From: CAZVGZ01 sp964627605
GTDB taxonomy: Bacteria > Latescibacterota > MWCZ01 > CAZVGZ01
Assembly: GCA_964627605.1 (NCBI GenBank)
Contig: CAZVGZ010000043.1
Span: 1-24,121, forward strand
Length of the DNA: 24,121 bases
Direction: 5' to 3'
Shown here: positions 1-7,175 of the stretch, piece by piece
How positions within the stretch are numbered: the stretch's first letter is position 1
How the letters are laid out: each line of letters opens with the position of its first letter
Notes under the pieces: model-generated
Database searches by the model: none
What the model was told of the DNA's origin: nothing
Seen by the model: the letters and a program-made list of their open reading frames with translations, nothing else
Translations under genes and position numbers: made by a program

Positions 1-188
1 GTCGACTGTCCGTTCGTACGATCCGACGAAACTGGTCTCTGTCGGCATAATGTCAGGACCTTCAGCGATCATGTAGTGCGCTCGAGTGCCCTAGGGGAGC
101 CTAGGGTCACCTGAATAGTTTCGCACGACAGACGTACAAGGTCAATAGCTGCACCTGACATAAGCGCTAACCTCTTGTCGAACCTGGT

Positions 189-218
189 GATACGCACCAT
201 TCCTATGGTGGTAGTATC
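189..218. repeat. Extended inverted repeat (hairpin)
   Basis: The outer arms are GATAC (189-193) and GTATC (214-218). The inner arms are CACCAT (195-200) and ATGGTG (205-210) around a TCCT loop, with a small asymmetric internal loop of 1 and 3 bases. This gives eleven base pairs in total. It lies past the candidate terminator at 258-294, so it could be a second terminator, a protein-binding site or the 3' end of something outside the window. No function is visible. Confidence 0.35.
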
Positions 219-257
219 GCTCGCGGTGCCCCTGTGGTGCCCTCATTGCACAAAATA

Positions 258-294
258 GGGGCTAGATAGGTGTCCCTCCATCCTATCTAACCCC
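258..294 (-). terminator. Putative transcription terminator of the ccm operon
   Basis: Arms 258-270 and 282-294 are complementary at 12 of 13 positions and enclose an 11-base loop. Read on the minus strand the stem is followed by TATTTTG, a short T-rich tail. It lies 90 bases past the ccmD stop, where the ccm transcript would be expected to end. The tail is weaker than in a textbook rho-independent terminator, so the function is inferred. Confidence 0.45.
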
Positions 295-383
295 AGTATA
301 AAGACTCAAAACCTGAATGTCAAGTCTAAGTCCCTAAAAAATCCTAATTATTTTTGTTAGTGCTCAAAAACGCTATATGCGAC

Positions 384-545
384 CTAAGCTGTTGCTGAGT
401 TGTCGCTTTCAGTACCCAGCCTACTCTCTAGTCTGGCAACGTCGTCTTCCACCGTTCGGCAGAGCGAGTTCAAACGCCACAGGTAGAAAAACAGGGCCGC
501 CCAGACAACCGCGTAGGCTGCGACCAGATATCCCAGATTGTTCAT
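384..545 (-). CDS. ccmD: CcmD-like small heme exporter protein
   Basis: This is a 53-residue protein starting MNNLGYLVAAYAVVW. A single membrane helix spans about residues 4-23 and is followed by RLNSL and an acidic, charged tail (about 29-53). CcmD is a tiny single-helix protein that binds the CcmC-CcmE complex and is needed to release heme-loaded CcmE; its usual form is an aromatic-rich helix with a charged cytoplasmic tail. The ATG overlaps the ccmC stop in an ATGA arrangement (542-545), which indicates translational coupling. Position after ccmC matches the classical ccmC-ccmD order. Sequence identity among CcmD proteins is low, so the call rests on size, topology and position. The gene is short enough to be missed by automatic annotation. 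Confidence 0.75.
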   Translation of the reverse strand: MNNLGYLVAAYAVVWAALFFYLWRLNSLCRTVEDDVARLESRLGTESDNSATA

Positions 546-1255
546 GTTGACCTCCGCTGACCGATCAAACGGCGTAAGTCATGCGCCTTCTCGCGCATCG
601 CTTGAAGATTCATTCGCACTGTGACCAGCACGACGAACAGGATTGTAAAGGCCCCCATTGAGACGAAAAGGGTCTTGAGCATTTCAGGTGTCAGGCCGCC
701 GCCGCCTTTCTTGAGAACGATGGGAGATGGATGGATAGAGCGCCACCATTCGACTGAATAGTGGATGATAGGTAGATCAAGGGCACCTATTATTCCCAAT
801 ACCGCGCAGTATCTCGCGGCCTGGTCCCTGTCGTCTACGAACGCCCTGATTAAGAGATACGCCACGGCTATTAGCCACAGAATAAGTGTAGTAGTGAGCC
901 TGGGATCCCAGGCCCACCATCCGCCCCATACCGGTTTGCCCCACAGTGGCCCTGTAAGCAGGACGATGGTCGTGAATACCACTCCGACCTCATCAGATGA
1001 ATGGGCGAATCTGTCCCACTTTGCGTTTCGTGTCCACAGGTAGGCCACGCTGCCTACTAGCACCAGGAAAAATGCCAAGAAAGCGATCCAGGCCGATGAG
1101 ACGTGGAAATAGAAGATTTTCTGCACTATGCCCATCACTCTCTCTTGAGGGGCGTAGGCGAACACCATACAGATAGCTGACATGATCCCAAAAAATCCCA
1201 CCACGATCATCGCTGGGAGAAACCGTTTGCTTCCTGTGTTGTCGTTATTGGGCAT
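542..1255 (-). CDS. ccmC: Cytochrome c maturation protein CcmC (heme handling)
   Basis: A 237-residue polytopic membrane protein of the usual CcmC length. It carries the tryptophan-rich WWD motif (about 105-121, with GGWWAWDPRLT) that holds heme at the periplasmic face, and flanking histidines at about 51 (FYFHVSSAW) and 165 (IIHYSVEWW) that fit the two axial ligands. Its role is to deliver heme to CcmE. I place the start at the ATG at 1255 rather than the TTG one codon earlier: a GGAGG (minus strand, 1260-1264) precedes it by four bases and the ATG shares one base with the ccmB stop (TGATG). The stop overlaps ccmD. About six membrane segments are visible. Confidence 0.95.
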   Translation of the reverse strand: MPNNDNTGSKRFLPAMIVVGFFGIMSAICMVFAYAPQERVMGIVQKIFYFHVSSAWIAFLAFFLVLVGSVAYLWTRNAKWDRFAHSSDEVGVVFTTIVLLTGPLWGKPVWGGWWAWDPRLTTTLILWLIAVAYLLIRAFVDDRDQAARYCAVLGIIGALDLPIIHYSVEWWRSIHPSPIVLKKGGGGLTPEMLKTLFVSMGAFTILFVVLVTVRMNLQAMREKAHDLRRLIGQRRST

Positions 1256-1923
1256 CAAACCTCCACCGCGTATTCAAAAAGGACATAGCAGACAGCAAGA
1301 TAGATCACATCGCAGGCCACGAGAAGGTTGAAACCCATGCCAGCATTGGTTGGTGGCTCGCCGGTTAATATGGTGGCCGTGGCCTGAACGGCTCCGATGA
1401 TGACCGGTATCTCTATCGGCAGCAGAAGCAGCGGCAGGAGCCAGTCTCTCGCGCGCGTGCCTGTAGCCATAGTAGCGAATACTGTTCCCACAGTCGCAAA
1501 ACCGAGCGATCCTAAAAAGAGAACCAGAGGCAGCCAAACCATGCTGGGCACAAGCTTCAGATTAAAAAGAATGATAGCCACCGGGATGGCAACCAGCTCG
1601 ACTGCGAGCATGAAGATTAGGTTGGCGGTGGCTTTCGCCAGAAAAATCACGCTTCTGTCCACGGGGCACAGAAGCAGGCCACGGAGCGACTCGCCGGCGC
1701 GCTCCTGTGACATCGAGCGGTTAAGACCCAGTGTGCCAGCGAAAGTAAATGCCACCCACAACACCGCAGCGGCGAGGGTGTTTTTGTCTGTATGGCCTAT
1801 CCCCAGTGCGAAGTTGAATATGAGCATCACTAAGAGCGCGAAGACCGCCATGGCGGTGATCATCTCTTTGGTGCGCAGCTCCTGACGCACATCTTTGCCC
1901 AGTATTGCCAGATAGGCTCTCAA
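1255..1923 (-). CDS. ccmB: Heme exporter protein CcmB (ABC membrane subunit)
   Basis: A 222-residue membrane protein with about six hydrophobic segments. CcmB is the permease subunit that pairs with the CcmA ATPase; the complex uses ATP to free heme-bound CcmE from CcmC/CcmD. Family features include the N-terminal cytoplasmic stretch (LGKDVRQELRTKE), the RSMSQERAGESLRGLLLCPV segment in the first third and the PLLLLPIEIPVIIGA helix. The start is a TTG at 1923, three bases after the ccmA stop. No in-frame ATG would give a full-length protein. The last base is shared with the ccmC start. Confidence 0.93.
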   Translation of the reverse strand: MRAYLAILGKDVRQELRTKEMITAMAVFALLVMLIFNFALGIGHTDKNTLAAAVLWVAFTFAGTLGLNRSMSQERAGESLRGLLLCPVDRSVIFLAKATANLIFMLAVELVAIPVAIILFNLKLVPSMVWLPLVLFLGSLGFATVGTVFATMATGTRARDWLLPLLLLPIEIPVIIGAVQATATILTGEPPTNAGMGFNLLVACDVIYLAVCYVLFEYAVEV

Positions 1924-1926
1924 GGA

Positions 1927-2625
1927 TCAACCGCCTATTATCGAATCGTATTTTGCTGTAAACTCGTCAAAATCGAGCTCGTCTACCTGGCTGTCTTCGA
2001 CAATTCGACCGCTGCGGAGGATCATCGCCCGGTGAGCTTGTGCCAAACCTTGCGAAAGGTCATGGGTCACCAGAAGTATCGTACGCTTCTCTGACCTGAG
2101 CGCGGCGAGGGAGTTTGTGAGCATCTTGGCGGCGTGACGGTCGAGGCCGGTGTAGGGTTCGTCCAGCAACAGCACCGGTGGATCGTGAAGTAGTGTCCGT
2201 GCAATCGCCAACCTCTGTTGCATCCCCCTTGAGAACCTGTCTACTGTTTCGTCTGCCCAACTGTCCATACCCACATCGCTAAGGCGTCTGTCAACCTGTT
2301 CCTCAAGACTCCCGATGCCGTACATCCGCCCATAGAACATCAGGTTCTCTTTGGCCGAGAGCCTGCTGTAGAGCCAGGGGTAATGGGAGATGACGCCAAG
2401 AAGTTTTCTGATATCGTTGGCCTGTCGCTTCAGGTCAAAACCGCCAATGGCGACAGTACCGTCGGTAGGTAGAAGCAGTGTCGAGAGGATGTTTACAAGA
2501 GTGGTTTTGCCAGCGCCGTTGGGGCCGAACAGCGCTACAAACTGTCCGGTAGGAATCTCAAGATCAAGGTTTTCAAGCGCGGGAATCGCCCCGTAGACCT
2601 TTTTCAGCCCTCTAACGGAAATCAT
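1927..2625 (-). CDS. ccmA: Heme exporter ATP-binding protein CcmA
   Basis: A 232-residue ABC ATPase. Walker A is GPNGAGKTT at residues 34-42, the signature sequence is the FSRGMQQRLAIAR type seen in CcmA, Walker B is VLLLDEPYTGLD, and a VTHD switch histidine follows. CcmA powers release of holo-CcmE from the CcmC complex together with CcmB. Order ccmA-ccmB-ccmC-ccmD on the minus strand is the classical arrangement, with only three bases between ccmA and ccmB. A 103-base gap containing a short palindrome separates it from the upstream gene. The start ATG at 2625 gives the usual family length. Confidence 0.95.
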   Translation of the reverse strand: MISVRGLKKVYGAIPALENLDLEIPTGQFVALFGPNGAGKTTLVNILSTLLLPTDGTVAIGGFDLKRQANDIRKLLGVISHYPWLYSRLSAKENLMFYGRMYGIGSLEEQVDRRLSDVGMDSWADETVDRFSRGMQQRLAIARTLLHDPPVLLLDEPYTGLDRHAAKMLTNSLAALRSEKRTILLVTHDLSQGLAQAHRAMILRSGRIVEDSQVDELDFDEFTAKYDSIIGG

Positions 2626-2712
2626 CGCAGCGGTCCCGATCGTCCTATGCTGTCCGCACCAACGCCGACAGGTTTGACTACATCATGATCACCATCGCCG
2701 TGAGCCACACTT

Positions 2713-2725
2713 CCGAAATTTTCGG
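2713..2725. promoter_or_regulatory. 13-bp palindrome between the accessory gene and ccmA
   Basis: CCGAAA and TTTCGG flank a single central base. The palindrome starts three bases past the stop of the upstream minus-strand gene and lies about 90 bases before ccmA. The symmetry could suit a dimeric regulator or a small hairpin. No regulator motif was recognised and the function is unknown. Confidence 0.25.
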
Positions 2726-2728
2726 GGT

Positions 2729-3997
2729 TCAGGCGTCGTTGTTGAGCAGATTAGCTAGCTGGGTTTTGAGCGTGTCACGACGCTCATTGTACTCGTCTTC
2801 AGGAAGTTGGTTGTCTTCGTGGAGGTCGTCAAGAGCCGCGATCTCCTCCACCAACTGCTGCGCGGTTTGGTCCTGATCCGCCGCCGAATCGGGTTCCTCG
2901 TCGTCCTGCGAGACTGCCTCAGTCTCGCTGCGTCTGCTGCGAATGTAGGTCATCACACCAAGTGCCGCCAGCAGGCTGACGCCTCCCACCAGGACGAACC
3001 ATCTGCCTGGAGATGCTTGGGGAGAGACATGTATCTCAAAAACCGCGCCAGCGCCTACTGAGTTGGAGGTGTACTGGATAAGATTGATGGTCTGTCCCGA
3101 TGGTCCTGGCCGGGTAATCTCTTCTCGGGATTCCATCCCTGTGACTTCGATGTCAGGGCCGGCTTGATGCGCGATCACCATCGCTGTCCCTGTCGGGTAG
3201 GCGAGCCTAAACGTGAAATCGAGATCGGAGCCGTCGTAGGGGATCTCATACTGAAACGCCTCGAGTTGTTCACCTGGCCTAAAAGGGGTCGTCGCCGCCA
3301 CGCCCCACGGCTGCCTAATGTTTCCTGACGTAAGCAGGTTGCCGCCCATGGGCATCACGTTGAAGCCAGACACATTTTGTGGGAGATAGAACTTGACTGT
3401 CTGGCGGGCGTCGGTTTTGGTTGCTGTCGGTTGTCCCACATAGATGCCACCCCAGTTCTGGAGGGTGTGTATCTCAGTGGCGTAAAGCTGGCCCTGGTCG
3501 AACTGAATTATCAGGTGCACGCGCTCTTGAGAGATGCTTTGGTCAGACCAGGTGGTGTCGTGAATCGCAACATCTGTGGTCACCGGGTCTGATGTAAAGT
3601 CGATGGTCTCGCTGGCGTGGGGGAATCCCAGGTGGCTCATACCGATCCGGTACTGTGAAAACGGGTCGTAGTTCACTCGACGGAACCGGAACTGCCCGGT
3701 TTGGTTAGTGTTGGTCGAATCGATCACCTTGGCCGCGCCGCCTGCGACTCTAAAGAGCTGCACAGATTGGTCTGATTGAGGATTCCCAGCTCTGGTGACG
3801 TTGCGCACGACGCCGGTTACGTCTGTGATCCGCGCTTTGCCCACCGGCTTTGGTGGCGTCTTTTGGGGTCGATCTACAGGGGGATGGCCCGCTGGCATCC
3901 CAGGTACCGGGGGATGTCCTGGTGGCAGAGCACCTTCAGGCTGAGTGCTGATCGTCGCGGCGATCGCAGAGGCGACGACAACCATTAGGAGTTTCAT
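2729..3997 (-). CDS. Membrane-anchored beta-sandwich protein of the ccm cluster, unknown function
   Basis: A 422-residue protein I cannot assign to a characterised family. Visible in order: a signal peptide (about 1-18); a Pro-rich segment with two GHPP repeats (27-30 and 37-40); an exported region of mostly beta-type sequence, whose first part (about 52-150, with NQTGQFRFRRV) resembles carboxypeptidase-regulatory or prealbumin-like folds; one membrane helix (about 333-352); and a cytoplasmic acidic tail. The tail ends in a short helical SHOCT-like motif (about 384-417, ALDDLHEDNQLPEDEYNERR). I start it at the ATG at 3997, which overlaps the previous stop as ATGA; a start 20 codons upstream would spoil the signal peptide. 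Translational coupling inside the ccm operon suggests a role in cytochrome c assembly or redox sensing, but that is inference. Confidence 0.75.
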   Translation of the reverse strand: MKLLMVVVASAIAATISTQPEGALPPGHPPVPGMPAGHPPVDRPQKTPPKPVGKARITDVTGVVRNVTRAGNPQSDQSVQLFRVAGGAAKVIDSTNTNQTGQFRFRRVNYDPFSQYRIGMSHLGFPHASETIDFTSDPVTTDVAIHDTTWSDQSISQERVHLIIQFDQGQLYATEIHTLQNWGGIYVGQPTATKTDARQTVKFYLPQNVSGFNVMPMGGNLLTSGNIRQPWGVAATTPFRPGEQLEAFQYEIPYDGSDLDFTFRLAYPTGTAMVIAHQAGPDIEVTGMESREEITRPGPSGQTINLIQYTSNSVGAGAVFEIHVSPQASPGRWFVLVGGVSLLAALGVMTYIRSRRSETEAVSQDDEEPDSAADQDQTAQQLVEEIAALDDLHEDNQLPEDEYNERRDTLKTQLANLLNNDA

Positions 3998-4461
3998 GTC
4001 AACGTCTTTCCACAATCCATGCAAAACTGCGCGCCAGAGGAGTTCGATACGCCACACTCTTGGCAGTCGATCTGATCGGATTGATTCGGCGACTTCTCCC
4101 GCACGTCGGCAACGCGTTGTTCAATCAGGGCTTCGATGTCAACATCGTCAACCACTGCAGTCGGGGGTCTGGCCTCTCCGCCTTCGGAGCGGTCGATCTG
4201 CTCCAGGATGTCTGATGCCCTCACTTTTTGGGCGGCTAAGTCGGATCGGTAATCCTCGTCGTTCAGCTTGCCCGTGGCGTAGTCCAGTTCCAGTTCTCTG
4301 ATGTCTTTGAGGACCATATCTTTGGCCGCTTCCAGATCGCCCATCGACTCGCCTCTGTAGGTACCCTGCTTGCGGCGACGAGGGCGCACGACCGGCTCCA
4401 GGATGTAGATCGCAACAGCGACGGTGAGCACGCCGACTGACAGCATCACCAAAAACTCCAT
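3994..4461 (-). CDS. CcmI-like membrane protein with C-terminal zinc ribbon
   Basis: A 155-residue protein. An N-terminal membrane helix spans about 3-21, followed by a basic stretch (RPRRRK). A helical segment (about 42-90) contains DIRELELDYATGKLNDEDYR, the pattern seen in the cytoplasmic part of CcmI-type and SHOCT-like proteins. A C-terminal zinc ribbon has two CxxC knuckles (C133/C136 and C147/C150, CQECG and CMDCG). The open frame runs up to 4647, but that extension lacks family character. GGAGG at 4471-4475 (minus strand) abuts the ATG at 4470 with no spacing, while the ATG at 4461 sits nine bases away, so 4461 is preferred. It lies between ccmH and the beta-sandwich gene, which it overlaps by four bases. 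Classical CcmI has no zinc ribbon, so the name is by position and helix motif only. Confidence 0.7.
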   Translation of the reverse strand: MEFLVMLSVGVLTVAVAIYILEPVVRPRRRKQGTYRGESMGDLEAAKDMVLKDIRELELDYATGKLNDEDYRSDLAAQKVRASDILEQIDRSEGGEARPPTAVVDDVDIEALIEQRVADVREKSPNQSDQIDCQECGVSNSSGAQFCMDCGKTLT

Positions 4462-4470
4462 CAGCGACAT

Positions 4471-4475
4471 CCTCC
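4471..4475 (-). promoter_or_regulatory. Ribosome binding site deciding the CcmI-like start
   Basis: GGAGG on the minus strand. It touches the ATG at 4470 directly, which is too close, and lies nine bases before the ATG at 4461. This favours the shorter product by three residues. Confidence 0.5.
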
Positions 4476-4555
4476 CACATACAAAGACGCTTTGCGGGTC
4501 ACTCTCCTTGTGGTGTTCACAGTGTCTCTCTTTTCGTGAATTATCTTGTAGCGGT

Positions 4556-5101
4556 TCAGTCGAAACTGGCCAGCTCGGCGTCAATGCGTTGGAGCTGATC
4601 GTCATCAAGCGCGCTGCCTGAACCCCCTGCCAACGGGGTGCTCCCAAGCGCGCCGGGAACGGGCTGGCGTTTGGTCCATTTCTTGACCATCACTCCCAAA
4701 CCAAAAGCGCCTATCGCCGCACCCAAAAATGGGACGATCCACGCCACCAGGTTGAACCCCTCGGTGTTAGGTGAGGCCAGAATCCGCTCGCCATATTCAG
4801 CGACGTATTTTGCGATGATCACGTCAGGCTTCAAACCTTGAGATAGCATTTTTGCTATGCGAGGCTTCTGCTGATCGCGAAAACTGCACACGTTGTGCGG
4901 ACAGTCTGCAAACATCAAATTGCAGCCACAGAGGCAGATTATCTGGGTGGTAACCGCCCTAATCTGCATCGCCGACGGCATTTTGGCTGACATCGACTCT
5001 ACAATTGTCGGAGCCGCTTCGCTCTGTTGAAGCGGTTGGGCGGCAGCAACGCTAGCCAGCAACCACAGGTCGACCGCCAGATGTCGGCAGATTTTAATCA
5101 T
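4556..5101 (-). CDS. ccmH: CcmH-like cytochrome c biogenesis protein with CxCGC motif
   Basis: A 181-residue protein with a signal peptide (about 1-21, ending VAAAQ), a cysteine-rich domain, a membrane helix (about 117-140) and a short cytoplasmic tail. CcmH keeps apocytochrome CXXCH cysteines reduced for heme attachment by CcmF. The usual LRCxxC pair is replaced here by C56-L-C58-G-C60, with further cysteines at 67 and 72 (ADCPHNVC). The rest fits the family: YVAEYGERILASP followed by FNLVAWIVPF. The start is the ATG at 5101, overlapping the ccmF stop by eight bases; an upstream start would add 20 residues ahead of the signal peptide. The CcmH call is secure by context and C-terminal half. 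The redox chemistry of the altered motif is unknown. Confidence 0.85.
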   Translation of the reverse strand: MIKICRHLAVDLWLLASVAAAQPLQQSEAAPTIVESMSAKMPSAMQIRAVTTQIICLCGCNLMFADCPHNVCSFRDQQKPRIAKMLSQGLKPDVIIAKYVAEYGERILASPNTEGFNLVAWIVPFLGAAIGAFGLGVMVKKWTKRQPVPGALGSTPLAGGSGSALDDDQLQRIDAELASFD

Positions 5102-7175
5102 GGCCTTGTTTTCTCCTCTGCTGGACCTGTCGTCGTTCGCGCCGATCTGGCCACATCGCAATCACTGTCCCAAATATCAAGACCAACCCACCGAGCCAAA
5201 GGAAATCCACCATGGGGTTGATCTTAGCGTTTACGGTTACCACTGATCCATCTTCGGCGAAACTAGCGAGTGTCAGATAGAGATCCTCTTTGAGGCTGTA
5301 GTTGATTGCTGGCTGGGTCCAACGCATCTGCTCGACGCGGTAGTCCTCTTTGACCGTCCGCATTTCGCCCAAGACCACACCGTCATCCACCACGTGCAAG
5401 ACTGCTGCGTGAACCATCTTGTTGCCAGCATCGTGCGTTTGAAAATCCGAGAAGGTTATGTCATAATCCTTGACCTTCACCGACTGGCCTTTTCTTAGCG
5501 TCAAATCCTGCTCGTACTGGTAGATCATGGAGATCGAAGCACCCATCACTATCATCACAATGCCCAGATGGACTATGTATCCGCCGTAGCGGCGAGGATG
5601 TCTGAACAGAAGCGGGATTACCGCCATGACAGGGGTCTGCCCGGACTTCCTGGCCCTGGCCCTACCACCTCGCCAAAACTCCTGAACTATAGTGCCCACC
5701 ACGAAAGCGCAAAGGGCTGAAAAGGCGATGGCGTAGCCGTCCGTGACTCCCATCAGCGGAAGCGCCACCGCAGTGATAACCCCCACCAAGGCGGGCCATG
5801 TAAAGTTGCGCGTCACATTGCTTTTTGAAGTTCTGCGCCAAGCTATGACCGGGCCTACACCGGTTAAGATTATCAGAAATAGCCAGAGTGGTGAGAGCAC
5901 CAGGTTGAACCACGGCGGTCCTACTGTGATCTTGCGCCCTGTTAGCCACTCAGACAACATCGGGAACATCGTTCCGAAAAGCACAACGAACGCCGCGCCT
6001 ACAAGAACAAGGTTGTTATATAAAAATGCGGCTTCACGGCTAAATAGTGAGTTGAGGCGATTGTCGCTCTCCAACAGATCAAGGCGCGAGACCACCAGCC
6101 AGAGTGCCCACGCTGTCATCGTCGCCAGGAACACCAAAAACGTGATGTTGAAGGCTGGCGATTGTGCGAATGCGTGTACTGAGGATATAACGCCACTTCT
6201 TGTGAGGAACGTCCCGAATATAGTCAGTCCAAAACTAGCGATGACCAGGAGCATATTCCAGAGCTTCAGCATCCCGCGCTTCTCTTGGATCATGACCGAG
6301 TGCAGGAACGCTGTTGCTGTGAGCCAGGGCATGAACGACGCATTTTCCACCGGATCCCACGTCCAGAAACCACCCCACCCCAGGGTCACATAGGCCCACC
6401 ACGCGCCTAAAATATTGCCTATGGACAGAAAGAACCACGCGGTGATGGTCCACCGTCTGGTCATTATGAGCCAGGTGTTATCCACCCTTCTGACGAGCAG
6501 CGCCGCCATCGCGAAAGCGAACGGGATAGCCAGGCCGACATACCCCAGATAGAGCGTCGGTGGGTGGAACATCATTCCAGGGTTTTGAAGCTGCGGGTTG
6601 AGCCCCTTGCCCTCGGTGGGAATGTAGGGAGTGGTAAAGAACGGGTTTGCGATGGGGCGCACCTGCCCATCAGTGTCGAACAGCGTCTGGAGGGCTGAAT
6701 AGAGCGGGTTGGTAGTGAACCAAGCGTTGGCTCCTGTCTCCTCGCGGAACAGGAACAGCATCAGCGTGATAAAAAATGTGGCGATCATCATGCACACCAT
6801 CGCCACGTACGGTATTAGACGCGAGGCGGTGTGTCGGTGCCTGTACAACGCCAACGCTGCGAATGCCGACAACAGCCACACCCAAAGAAGAAGAGAGCCG
6901 GCGTTGCCAGCCCAAAACGCTGGGATAGCGTAGAATACCGGAAGTTTGGCGCTAGTGTAGCGGACGACGTAATCGACGCGGAAGTCGCGTACTGCAAGTA
7001 GGTAGACGAGTATGATCGACGCCAAAGTCAACAGGCCGAATACCGTCCAGACGCCCCTATAGGCGCTGACCGCCATCTCACGGTTGTTGTTCTTGCCTGC
7101 GCTCCACCCAACGTAGATAACGTATGTGGATACGACCCACGCCAAAATCAGAATGTATTGCCCAATTTCAGGCAT
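5094..7175 (-). CDS. ccmF: Heme lyase subunit CcmF
   Basis: A 693-residue polytopic membrane protein, close to the usual CcmF length of about 650-700. It has the WWD heme-binding motif (about 257-284, with WWAYVTLGWGGFWTWDP), HPPTLYLGYVG at 204-214, and GTFLTRSGVISSVHAFAQSP at 321-340, all conserved in CcmF. The C-terminal third has a large exported loop (around 575-660) before the last helix, as in the family. CcmF takes heme from CcmE and catalyses thioether bond formation at CXXCH apocytochromes, acting with CcmH and CcmI. The stop overlaps the ccmH start. The gene is preceded by a 239-base interval after ccmE that has one doubtful ORF. Confidence 0.97.
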   Translation of the reverse strand: MPEIGQYILILAWVVSTYVIYVGWSAGKNNNREMAVSAYRGVWTVFGLLTLASIILVYLLAVRDFRVDYVVRYTSAKLPVFYAIPAFWAGNAGSLLLWVWLLSAFAALALYRHRHTASRLIPYVAMVCMMIATFFITLMLFLFREETGANAWFTTNPLYSALQTLFDTDGQVRPIANPFFTTPYIPTEGKGLNPQLQNPGMMFHPPTLYLGYVGLAIPFAFAMAALLVRRVDNTWLIMTRRWTITAWFFLSIGNILGAWWAYVTLGWGGFWTWDPVENASFMPWLTATAFLHSVMIQEKRGMLKLWNMLLVIASFGLTIFGTFLTRSGVISSVHAFAQSPAFNITFLVFLATMTAWALWLVVSRLDLLESDNRLNSLFSREAAFLYNNLVLVGAAFVVLFGTMFPMLSEWLTGRKITVGPPWFNLVLSPLWLFLIILTGVGPVIAWRRTSKSNVTRNFTWPALVGVITAVALPLMGVTDGYAIAFSALCAFVVGTIVQEFWRGGRARARKSGQTPVMAVIPLLFRHPRRYGGYIVHLGIVMIVMGASISMIYQYEQDLTLRKGQSVKVKDYDITFSDFQTHDAGNKMVHAAVLHVVDDGVVLGEMRTVKEDYRVEQMRWTQPAINYSLKEDLYLTLASFAEDGSVVTVNAKINPMVDFLWLGGLVLIFGTVIAMWPDRRERRQVQQRRKQGHD

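Larger units (their letters stand above)
1..383. other. Intergenic region downstream of ccmD, no gene seen
   Basis: I see no convincing coding region, tRNA or rRNA in these 383 bases. The stretch is AT-rich around 300-360 and holds three inverted repeats: 89-95 with 100-106 (CCCTAGG/CCTAGGG), 189-218, and 258-294. It also has two direct copies of GGTGCCC at 225-231 and 236-242. It lies immediately downstream of the ccm genes on the minus strand, so the hairpins most likely belong to the 3' end of that transcript. What lies beyond position 1 is unknown. Confidence 0.6.

Noticed and set aside
3945..4301. 118-codon plus-strand ORF across two minus-strand genes
   Set aside because: It covers the 3' part of the CcmI-like gene and the signal peptide of its neighbour, both of which have clear features; no motif in the plus-strand frame.
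4471..4647. N-terminal extension of the CcmI-like frame (59 residues)
   Set aside because: The extension is polar, overlaps the ccmH 3' end and precedes the membrane helix; a strong ribosome binding site supports the short start.
5743..6393. 216-codon plus-strand ORF opposite ccmF
   Set aside because: It is antisense to a certain CcmF coding region, has no family motif and unusual composition; it is a shadow frame.
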